A stretch of 64,000 nucleotides of DNA from Piper betle (lineage: Eukaryota > Streptophyta > Magnoliopsida > Piperales > Piperaceae): contig JAURVB010004724.1 in NCBI GenBank assembly GCA_033002965.1, positions 212,215 to 276,214 of the forward strand, read 5' to 3'. The first letter of the stretch is position 1. The number at the start of each line of letters is the position of its first letter. The notes beneath the pieces are model-generated. The model saw only the letters and a program-made list of their open reading frames with translations, was not told the DNA's origin and did not search any database. The translations under genes were made by a program, and so were the position numbers. Below, piece by piece: positions 56,071 to 64,000 of the stretch.

Positions 56071-56605
56071 CCCATTCAATGCACGGACGTTGTATAAGTT
56101 CATTTATGGAAAAAATATTGAAATAAACTTATTATTATTAAATACTCTTAAAGAAGAATAGAAATAAATGTTTACTACATTTAAGAAAATTAAATAAATA
56201 TAAATGGTAACATTAAGCTTTGAATTATTTATCTAGGCTATAACCAATTATATTTTTACCCTTTTTTAAAGTTTTATATCTTCTAAAATCATCTCTATTT
56301 TTGTCATTCAGCTCATTTTGGAAAATGTTAACAATATTATAAATAAAAATATTAAAGTGTTATTGTGATATTTTATTTTTGTAACTGTAAAAACATCATA
56401 CATATATGCATTGTAAAATATAGTTTGAATGGCACTTGCGTTGCTTATATTATATGTATAGTAATGGTCAAAAAAATATTATTTCATTATGGGTCTTGTT
56501 ATAATTTAGTTAGTTGAAAAGATCTTGGATCGGAGGGTATTATTTATTAAAAATTTTATTATTATTGGAATATTTGCTATTATTTTTCTATATGTTATGT
56601 CATGT
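56060..56605. mobile_element. truncated left arm of the foldback element
   Basis: ACTAACCAAGATTCCCATTC and following bases match 17031-17200 and then 18050-18380. The hAT MITE present in the first copy is absent here, with a single TTTATCTAGGCTATAACC site at about 56228-56245. It breaks off near 56600, where sequence matching 27960 onward starts. Confidence 0.8.
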
Positions 56606-57117
56606 AATTAATTCAATCCTTCCAAATTGTAACAAGTGAATGCATGAGGTAGAACTTTTCACTTCAAAAACTCTTTTAATAGGCTTTAATGTATAATTTT
56701 AAAATTTATAATTTTTAAAAATTTGGGTTTTGAATTATATTATAACGAGTCTCGTTTACTTACACATAGGAAAATTTGCCTCCCCCATATCTATGTGGCG
56801 TAAATTATATCTTTATTTAAAAAAATAGTCGGCAAATAGGTTGGCAGATAGATTCCATTGTACTTGGTCTGATTCATTCTCCGTAGATACTTGACAAGAT
56901 TTGGCTACTGTTGATCGGTCTGCCTGTCTCTTACTAGATCGACTTGCTTGTCCATTATAAAAAACAAATATTATAAGATAACAAATATAGTACCCCTAAT
57001 TAATAAGAAACAAATATTTATAGGTATTCTCGGTAATTTTTGTACCCTCTATTTTTCCAAAATAGGGCCTCACGCATCGGTTAAAATTGGTTTGAGTGGC
57101 TAGACATGTGCATAGAC

Positions 57118-57454
57118 CATAGTTGCAAAAATCAGAATCGGGTCTAAATCGATTTTCGAAGGAGTTACTAAATTGAATCGAATCGGTCTAAATCGATCAA
57201 AAATCGGTTCAGTTAAATATTTTCAAATTGGTCATATATAAAAATTTTAATTTAGTCAAAATTTTTAAATTGCCCTCACCGCTTCCCCGGTACCGTCCGG
57301 AATCGACTTAATTTAGCCGGTTCTTGAATTGGATCAAATCGAGTGGAATCGGCTCGAATCGACCTGATTCACCCATTTTTGTTGACTTGGATTGCCTCTA
57401 ATTTTATTTAAATCAGCCGATTCTGAGTGAAATTGACCAATTTTTACAACACTG
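57118..57454. mobile_element. non-autonomous hAT-type MITE (AATCGG family), copy 4, 337 bp
   Basis: Left end CATAGTTGCAAAAATCAG; reverse complement of the right end CAGTGTTGTAAAAATTGG. Flanks GCATAGAC (57110-57117) and GCGTAAAC (57455-57462) agree at 6 of 8. The related region near 28545 (GTGCACAGACTCGAG) lacks the insert. Confidence 0.8.
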
Positions 57455-58097
57455 GCGTAAACTCGGGTGGGCACCTTTCTGATTCAACCTGCGCTTCTTT
57501 GGGTTGACCAAGTCTGATTTACCTTGCATGAATAGAATTGGGCTAGACACGTGCATAGGCATGGGCCGGCTTGTTAAACCATACAATGAAATTTTTGGTG
57601 CATTCAATTCAAATTATTTATTTGAGAGAGGAAAAGAATTATTTGTAAAAAGAGAGATCTTTACTATTCTATACTCCGTGCATACATTAATAAAAAATTA
57701 TTTTCTATGTCAATTACTCTATTTTTTATTTTTAATAATTGATAATTAATTACGATACGTTTAAGGGACTAGGGCTACATAGTATGGCTCCAAACTGTAA
57801 TTTTACGTTGCATAAGCCTCCAAACAAGCAAAATAACAACTCCCTTTTGTACATATATTTTTTCGAGTTTGTATAAAATAACATGTATTTTTGCACAAAC
57901 ATGAATATTATTATTATTATATTATTATTATTATCATTACCATTTATTATTATTATTGTTATTATTTAATATTATCTCTAAACCGGGATTATTTCCTACT
58001 CCAATCATGCATGCATTAATGGTGGATGATCAGCATCCGTGACTCTTGAGTTCTTGAACTGTTTGTTGTCGATTGCCACCACCGTTAGTGAAAAAAT

Positions 58098-58640
58098 GTT
58101 GGGATTAACCTAACACATAAATCCTCATTTCAACACATAATAGATGAGAAGTACTAATTAAAATACACACACCAATTTAACCTAAAAAGAAATACCTTCC
58201 AATATTAATAAAACCAATTTTACGTAAAAAGTATCAAATTTAGAAAAAACCATGGGGTTGACCGCCGGATCAAATTTATTATATCACAACTTAATATAAA
58301 AAATATTCGCAAGAAAACAAACTCCTTCAATACTAATTTATTGTTATTTTTACACAACTGATATTAATCACAAATAAATAGAATAACGAAAAATATCATC
58401 GATTAAGAACTTGACAAAGTTACTATTAATAATCGTAAGCAAATTTCAATAAAATATTCACATTTCTTTAATCTACATAATTTCACTTTCTCCCCTCGTT
58501 GCCTTTTTCTCCGCACAAAAAAAGAAAAGCATCTTTATTCCCTTCTCACCGAGTAAAATGCGAATTCTAAAAAAGTTAGTTTTTATCCAAAATAAGGTTA
58601 AAAGTTCGTGTATTTACGAAAGAAAGACAACCGAAGAAAC
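58098..58640 (-). repeat. repeat element copy 2, inverted, upstream of PIP-C
   Basis: TTGGGATTAACCTAAC through CGTGTATTTACGAAAG is the reverse complement of 46975-47530. With the direct partial copy at 60025-60330 it brackets PIP-C as an inverted repeat. Confidence 0.7.
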
Positions 58641-58861
58641 AGAAGCATCCAGAAACTAAGAGACGTCTTCCCAAGAAGCTACGTGGAGACGGTCCACGTC
58701 TCCCGGTTCGCAAAAATTACATACTGTGGCAGCTTCATCACCAACTCCCACATGCCAACCCTTCCCTTTCCCTCCCAATACCCACCAAACCTCTCTGTTC
58801 ATTAAAGCCCCTACTACTACCACCTTTTGTCGCTCTCATCGCATTTCCACATTCTTCAAAG

Positions 58862-59218
58862 ATGACCAAGGACGTGGAAGTCCGCGGCGAGTTCTCGGCA
58901 AACGGACGACTCCGATCACGCTGCCGGCCCCGCTCTGCGACGCCCAAGAGCTCACCAAGTGGTCCTTCTACCGACCTCTCATCGCCGAGTTCGGTGCCAC
59001 CCTCCTTTTCCTTTACATTACTGTTGCCACCGTCATCGGCTACAAGAGCCAGACGGACCTCGTTAAGAACACGGCGCCTGATGCCGCCTGCAGCAGCGTC
59101 GGCCTCCTCGGCATCGCCTGGGCCTTTGGCAGCATGATCTTCATCCTTGTCTACTGCACTGCTGGCATCTCAGGTAAATTAAAATACATAAGTGAAAATG
59201 CACCTATACATAAAAGAA

Positions 59219-59267
<49 letters not shown>

Positions 59268-60024
59268 TAAGTAAAGATTGCTTCCATTAGCGTGAATATT
59301 TTTATATTAATTTAAAGAAAATTTAACCGTCTATTAAAATGACATATGAATTTTATAAAAATTACATAATGAAATTATTTTTATTATTATTATCCAAGTG
59401 CCTTTATAATCTAAACCGGACTAACAAAAAATATACATGCTAGTTCATATTAAATTTTTTTTATGTATCAAAGCATGTTAAGTATATATATGGAGATGTA
59501 TTCATAATTTGATGCTTTTACTTATAGCGAATTGTTTGATGTCTGATTTTGAAGGTGGGCACATCAATCTGGCGGTGACATTCGGGCTCTTCTTGGCGAG
59601 GAAGGTGTCGTTGATAAGGGCTGTGATGTACACGGTGGCGCCGTGCTTGGGTGAGGAAGCTCCTACCACGTCCGATGCCGAGGCGGCGTCAACGAACTGG
59701 CCACTGGCCTCGGCGCCGAGATCATTGGCACCTTCTTCCTCGTCTACTCCGTCTTCGCTGCCACTGACCCCAAGCGCAATGCTAGAGACTCCCATGTCCC
59801 GGTAAGTAGATCGTGATCATCTTTTTATCTATCTAGAACTCATATAGGGTTTTGTTGCCAAAGGTGCATGATGGGCAATCAGGTTTTGGCTCCTTTGCCA
59901 ATTGGGTTTTGCAGTGTTCATGGTGCACTTGACCACCATTCCCATCAACGGCACAGGCATCAACCCGGCGAGGAGTGTCGGGGCCGCCGTCATCTACAAC
60001 AAGGAGAAGGCATGGGAGGACCAG
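58862..60024 (+). pseudogene. PIP2-type aquaporin copy C, frameshifted, NPA changed to NLA
   Basis: Exon 1 (58862-59174) begins [14 protein letters not shown] and leaves frame at about 58905. From 58935 the correct frame reads [20 protein letters not shown], then [20 protein letters not shown] and [14 protein letters not shown]. Intron 1 has a (TA)22 tract. Exon 2 (59555-59801) has [20 protein letters not shown], the first NPA altered to NLA by CCG to CTG, then a deletion and shift after QCLG-like sequence (here PCLG). Exon 3 (59883-60024) begins VLAPLPIGF, has one extra T that shifts the frame, and keeps [20 protein letters not shown] (second NPA) and [10 protein letters not shown], ending at the same point as PIP-B. 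No functional channel can be made. Confidence 0.87.
59221..59265. repeat. (TA)22 microsatellite in PIP-C intron 1
   Basis: At the same place as the PIP-A tract, but longer. Confidence 0.95.
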
Positions 60025-60330
60025 GTGTTGGGTTGTCCCGTAAATACATGAAATTTTTTTTAAAAAAACGAGAAAAAGGTGACAGGCAAACGGTGAGGAG
60101 TAAAAATTGTGTAGATCGAATAAAAGAGAATATTTTATTAAGATTCTCTTGATATCGTCGATGCACAAAATTCTTAATCATTAATATTTTTCGTTATTTT
60201 TTTATTTGTAATTGTAATTAATATAAATTATATAAAAATTATAATAAATTAATATTTAAAGACTTTATTCTCTCATAGATATTTTCTGTATAAATGATTT
60301 CTTCAGACATGTCAATTAAACAAATATATT
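60025..60330 (+). repeat. repeat element copy 3 (partial), after PIP-C
   Basis: GTGTTGGGTTGTCCCGTAAATACA onward resembles 46968-47330, with small gaps. It lacks the distal end seen in copies 1 and 2. Confidence 0.6.
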
Positions 60331-60334
60331 CACA

Positions 60335-60622
60335 AAAATTAAGATTAAACTAGAGAGAACTTAGCATAAGAAAAGAAAAATCCTTTCTTTGTTTTGCAAA
60401 TAAGAATTGGTGGGGAAGAAAAAATACATAAAAAATTAGTTTAATATAGGAAGTCAGAACAAAATGTCAAATAACTCTAAAATAATAATAATAAACACAT
60501 CCTCAGATCTCAGTCAACAAAAAATCACTCGACTCTCACACGGAGTCTCGACCAACAAATTTAACTCTTCCTACCTTCCCTTCCCTCTTCCCCTTCTATA
60601 CTAACAACTAACGCCGCCTTCC
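60335..60622 (+). promoter_or_regulatory. upstream region of the alpha/beta-hydrolase pseudogene
   Basis: It matches the duplicated scrap at 51951-52230. The last 60 bases are a pyrimidine-rich leader (CTTCCCTTCCCTCTTCC). No clear TATA box is identified. Confidence 0.45.
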
Positions 60623-61458
60623 ATGGCATCGTCGGAGCAGCGCCGGCACCTGCTGCACCTCCACCCGGTCGCCGAAGACGACAACCGATCCCCGTTCGGC
60701 CCCGAGCAGTTCTACGCCCACCACGGCGCCGAGCACGGGTCGGGCTATTTCGTCAACCCCCGGGGCCTCCGCATCTTCACCCAGTGGTGGACCCCAGCCC
60801 CGCCGGCGCGGACCGCCGGCCTGGTGGCCCTGTTCCACGGCTTTACCGGCTAGTCGAGCTGGCTCCTGCAGCTCACGCCGTCCTCTTCGCCAAGTCTGGC
60901 TAAGCCACCTTGCCTCGACCACCAGGGCCACGGCTTCTCCGACAGCCTTCTCTACAACATCCCCGACCTCAACCCCGTCGTCGACGAATGAGCCGCCTTC
61001 CTCTCCCGCCTCCCCCGCCCTCCCCGCCTTCCTCTATGCCGACCTCCTCCTCTAACTCCGCCGCCTCGGGGAGTGGGCGGGGCTGGTGCTCAACGGCGAG
61101 TTGTGCGCGGTGAGAGACAAGTTCAGGCCGCCGTGGCCGCTGGAGCACCTGCTCGTGGTGGCGGCGGCGGTGGCGCCGACGCGGGGCTCCATCCCGGGGT
61201 GTGGAAGAGGCGGCTGGTGACCGCGAGCCCGCGGCGGCCGAGGGCGGTTGAGGCGCAGGAGCTGCTGCGGGGTGCAGGTTTAGTTCGGGGAGGTGGAGGC
61301 GCCGCTGCTGATCGTGCACGTGGAGGATGACAAGGTGTGCGACCCGGCCGGGCTGGTGGAGTTGCACCGGCTAACCAAGAGCGAGGACAAGACGACGAGA
61401 ATGTGGCACCAGCTCGTCGGCAACGACGTCGACCTCGTCTTTGGCGATATTGTCTGAT
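60623..61458 (+). pseudogene. alpha/beta-hydrolase (caffeoylshikimate esterase / monoacylglycerol-lipase-like), broken
   Basis: Plant members cleave ester bonds in monoacylglycerols or lignin precursors. ATG 60623 opens MASSEQRRHLLHLHPVAEDD and runs through YFVNPRGLRIFTQWW and LFHGFTG, the oxyanion-hole region. A TAG at 60851-60853 follows, where the family has a glutamate (HGxTGESSW). Later pieces in shifting frames are DHQGHGFSD (about 60917), GEWAGLVLNGELCAV (61070), DKFRPPWPLEHLL (61110), RFGEVEAPLLIVHVEDDKVC (about 61285), MWHQLVG (61400) and VDLVFGDIV. The nucleophile elbow (GxSxGG) between about 61000 and 61070 is absent, so the catalytic serine is lost. It is intron-free as far as seen and GC-rich. 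Several frame shifts confirm a pseudogene. Confidence 0.82.
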
Positions 61459-61690
61459 GGATCCGGGCAAGGACCTAATATTAGATAAAATAAAAGAGAC
61501 GTGGCTTTTTATTTCTTCTTTGTCACTCAAAAACACCGTTGTCATCTCCTGCCCTGGTTTCTCACACACCCCTGCTCTAAGGACGGAAGAATCACATTTT
61601 GACACAAAAATGAAGTATGGCTCGTGATGTAATTGTAATTGGTTATTGATTAAGAGAGAAATAAGCATGGCGTCTTTCCCCATTGATTGA
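61459..61690. other. 3' flank of the hydrolase pseudogene
   Basis: No gene is seen. It probably includes the old 3'UTR. Confidence 0.4.
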
Positions 61691-63000
61691 TAAGTTGGGT
61701 GAGTGAAGGCATTTTATTTTGTGTTTGGTAACTGTAACATTGTTTAATTCATGGAAGTGGTAAGACACGGTCGTTGTAAAAATTAGAATTAGAATCGAAA
61801 TCGATTTTCCATGGACTCATTGAATTAGATCGAATCGATCTAAATCGGTGAGAAATCGGTTTAGTTAAATCGATCCAAATCAGTCTTATATAAAAATTTC
61901 AACTTAGTAAAAATTAGTCAGTTATTAGTTATAAAATATTTCTTTTATATTAAGATATATATTATATTTTATGATATTTTTTATTTTTTAGATTTTTTTA
62001 ATTATTTAAAATTAGTTATTATTTTTAACTCAAGTTGAAATCAATTAAACTTTTAATTACGAGAATATCACCTTCATTTCCTTCCCCCTCCCTCCCTTCT
62101 CTCCCCAACGCCGCCCCCCCTTCTCTCTCCCCGACACCGTTCCCCCTTTCTCTCTCCCCGACGCCACCCCCTATTCTCTCTCCCGACGCCGCCACCAGCA
62201 GCCCTACCCCGTCCCCCGCACACCCGCCTATCGCCGCCCTCGCCTCCCCCACGTCACCGCCCTTGCTACTCGCCCAGCCCGTCCCCTTGTCACCGCTTGC
62301 TCACCCGCCAATCGTTGTTGCCCATTTCCCCACCCGCCTAGCCCATCCCATGTCACCGCCCTCGCTGCCCCATCCTCCCCCCACTCCCACTCCCGCCGCC
62401 GTTCACCACCAGCTCCCCGCAGGTTGTCTGTCACCGCCCTCGCCACCACCGCCTGAAATCAGCTTAAATCGGCTGATTCCAGAATCGGGTGGAATCGGTT
62501 CGAATCAGCCGATTCACAGACTAATTCGAGCCAAGACTGATTTACTCGTGTTTTTGAATTAGATTGCCTCCAATCCGATTTCTGCAACTCATGTAAGACA
62601 CGAGTGTGCAGTTCGATGGGTGACCTTTACTTCTATTCATGTGAAACGGTTTGGGCTTTCTCCCCAATTTGTTGTCCAATTATGCATAAAACGTGCATCC
62701 TTGGTGGGCATGAAATTGCATTATTAGTAGAGTTCTCCTGTACTCGTGTAAAACTATTCTGAATGCTGCATGGCGTTTTTTTCCATCAATTTTTATGTTT
62801 CTTCTTCGTGGCTATCAGCTTTTCAAATGAACCAATTGGGTAATTTAGACCTGGGAGCATGTTGTCATGTCACAAACTTTTGGCCAATTTGATTTACCAA
62901 TTACCTAAATAATCTGATGTACTTCGTTGACCATAGGTAGGTATTTAGCCTCTTAGAAGTTAGCCGGTAAGTTATGGTAGCTTTACAACCCAACCTTATC
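61691..63000 (+). pseudogene. YrdC leader/intron scrap, split by a hAT MITE
   Basis: AAGTTGGGTGAGTGAAGGC at about 61692 matches 13773-13790, with a deletion before GTTTGGTAACTGT. After the MITE, GAGTGTGCAGTTCGATGGG to about 63000 matches 13927-14330. It contains only intron or leader parts, no YrdC coding exon. Confidence 0.82.
61769..62593. mobile_element. non-autonomous hAT-type MITE (AATCGG family), copy 5, 825 bp
   Basis: It is flanked by TAAGACAC on both sides (61761-61768, 62594-62601); the parent YrdC sequence near 13914 has TAAGACAT once. Ends are GGTCGTTGTAAAAATTAG and, reversed, CATGAGTTGCAGAAATCGG. The exact border can slide by one or two bases. The core 62070-62450 is a C-rich tract after AACTTTTAATTACGAGAAT, as in copies 1 and 3. 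Confidence 0.88.
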
Positions 63001-63611
63001 GTGGCCCTAAACTCCTTCCCTACTATAATAAAATTTTAATTTTTGTATCAATTACTATATTTTTATTTTTAATAGTTAATAATTAATTATAATACGTTCA
63101 AAGGATTAAGGCTCCTTAGGGTGGCCCCCAAACTCTAAGTTTGTATTGTATGAGCCTCCAAACAAGCGAAACAACTATATAATTTTTCAAATTTGTATAA
63201 AATAATATATATTTTTAGACAAACATGAATATTGTTATTATTATTATTTAATATTATCCCTAAACCAGGATTATTTCTTACTCAAATCATGCGTGCATTA
63301 ATGGTGGATGATCAGCATTCAGTTGTTGAACTGTTTGTCGTCGATTGTCACCGCCGCTAGTTTAAAAAGAAATATCGAGAAGGAGCTAAGAGGCGATCAG
63401 TGGACTAAGCTTTTGTAAAGAGGAAGCCAAATTGGGCCCCATGATATCTGTAATATAAATTGGAAAAAATTATATGGATATATGAAGTCAGCAATGGGCA
63501 GCAAATATTACATACTCTACCAGTTTCATCACCAACTCCACTTCTCCCATGGTCGCGTTAGTAGCGTTATATAACCCCTACCCTTCCCCTCCCGAGACCC
63601 ACCAAACATTT
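63001..63611 (+). promoter_or_regulatory. upstream and leader region of a fourth PIP-like copy
   Basis: Bases 63010-63350 resemble 28755-29110. Bases 63440-63600 (CCATGATATCTGTAATATAA, then TATTACATACTCTACCAGTTTC) resemble 30165-30330, the PIP-B leader. The coding start expected about 80 bases further on is not found. The leader is interrupted by the hairpin element and then departs from the PIP pattern. Confidence 0.65.
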
Positions 63612-63844
63612 CGAAAAAATTTTAGCTCCGCCCGGGAGCGACGCCGGTGGAGACGCACGGCGTCTCCACCAGCGTCGCTCCCGGGCCGAGCTAAAGTTTT
63701 TCGAAATGAACCATATTTAGTTCCGCCCGGGAGCGATGCCGGTGGAGACGTTGTGCGTCTCCACCGTCGATCATCCTGGGAATCGACGGTGGAGACGCAC
63801 GGCATCTCCACCGGTGTCGCTCCCAGGCGGAGCTAAATATGGTT
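63612..63844. mobile_element. tandem-hairpin MITE with 9-bp target duplication (Mutator-like size)
   Basis: 233 bp flanked by CAAACATTT (63603-63611, 63845-63853). It is two adjacent hairpins with the same core (AGCTCCGCCCGGGAGCGA, GGTGGAGACG): 63612-63703 (CGAAAAAATTTTAGCTC ... GAGCTAAAGTTTTTCG) and 63709-63844 (AACCATATTTAG ... CTAAATATGGTT). There is no coding sequence. A 9-bp duplication fits Mutator-like elements, but the composite structure leaves the superfamily open. Confidence 0.8.
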
Positions 63845-63853
63845 CAAACATTT

Positions 63854-64000
63854 ATGTTCGTTATAGTTCGTACTACTACTGTTACAGCCTTGATTCGTGG
63901 ACGTTCCGGGAACCAGGGTTTGGGTGTTGTTCCTGGATTCCCTACGTCCATGAATGGGATAGCAGTGGTTATCCGAGTGGTGGAAACAACACACCGAGGC
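63854..64000. other. window end, unassigned
   Basis: After ATGTTCGTTATAGTTCG (PIP leader-like) the sequence from about 63880 does not match the other PIP copies. It contains GGACGTTCCGGGAACC and no clear coding frame before the cut. Confidence 0.35.

Larger units (their letters stand above)
56606..58861. other. upstream module of PIP-C (duplicate of 27960-29375)
   Basis: It matches the PIP-A upstream region with insertions: the hAT MITE at 57118-57454 and an inverted repeat copy at about 58098-58640. It includes an (ATT)n tract at 57904-57968. No gene is recognised. Confidence 0.65.

Noticed and set aside
61123..61683. 186-codon minus-strand frame over the hydrolase pseudogene
   Set aside because: It is antisense to recognisable hydrolase segments and is low-complexity.
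1..64000. tRNA, rRNA or known small-RNA genes
   Set aside because: I saw no cloverleaf-like or A/B-box pattern and no rRNA sequence by eye; the only tRNA-related motifs are retroelement primer sites. A tRNAscan run would settle this.

Overview
The window is nuclear DNA of a flowering plant. Genes are split by GT-AG introns, there are LTR retrotransposons of Copia type and probable Gypsy type, a hAT transposon family is present, and the genes (PIP aquaporin, NAC, plant RING-CH ligase, caffeoylshikimate-esterase-like hydrolase) are of plant type. GC-rich aquaporin and hydrolase exons in an AT-rich background hint at a monocot, but I cannot name the species.

Layout. 1-8500: AT-rich, with a hAT-derived MITE, two clusters of NAC-domain fragments on opposite strands and an orphan promoter-like stretch. 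8500-12680: an eight-exon RING-CH (MARCH-like) membrane E3 ligase gene that is complete except for one missing base in the zinc finger. 13285-17030: a YrdC/Sua5 gene (threonylcarbamoyl-AMP synthase for tRNA t6A), apparently intact. 17031-19800: a long foldback element carrying a younger 840-bp hAT MITE and a 273-bp tandem duplication. 20583-24768: a tyrosine/tryptophan-permease-like pseudogene gutted by Copia remnants. 25009-25401 (minus): a small proline-rich single-pass membrane protein. 26971-27314: a two-exon secreted defensin-like cysteine-rich peptide gene.

From about 28 kb onward the window is a nest of duplicated, broken modules: PIP2-type aquaporin pieces (A 29.4-30.0 kb, B 30.4-47.0 kb, C 58.9-60.0 kb, promoter only at 63.4 kb), YrdC pieces (second copy 53.9-55.9 kb with a premature stop; intron scraps near 30.0 and 61.7-63.0 kb) and hydrolase pieces (5' scrap near 52 kb; broken copy 60.6-61.5 kb). 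PIP-B was hit in exon 1 by a 13.7-kb Copia element. That element was hit in its RNase H region by a roughly 3-kb solo LTR, and the solo LTR was hit by a 4.46-kb hAT element with transposase exons. Each layer has its own target-site duplication, so the order of events can be read directly. A second solo LTR of the same family lies at 48135-51206, and an unusual palindromic TRIM dimer with one TSD lies at 45204-46210.

Likely working genes are few: YrdC copy 1, the defensin-like peptide, the proline-rich membrane protein, and the RING-CH ligase if its frameshift is a sequencing error. The most interesting content is genome dynamics: a hAT family with (A)ATCGG-rich ends in one transposase-bearing and several short copies, a natural empty site for one of them, the palindromic TRIM, and tandem hairpins flanked by a 9-bp duplication near the right edge.
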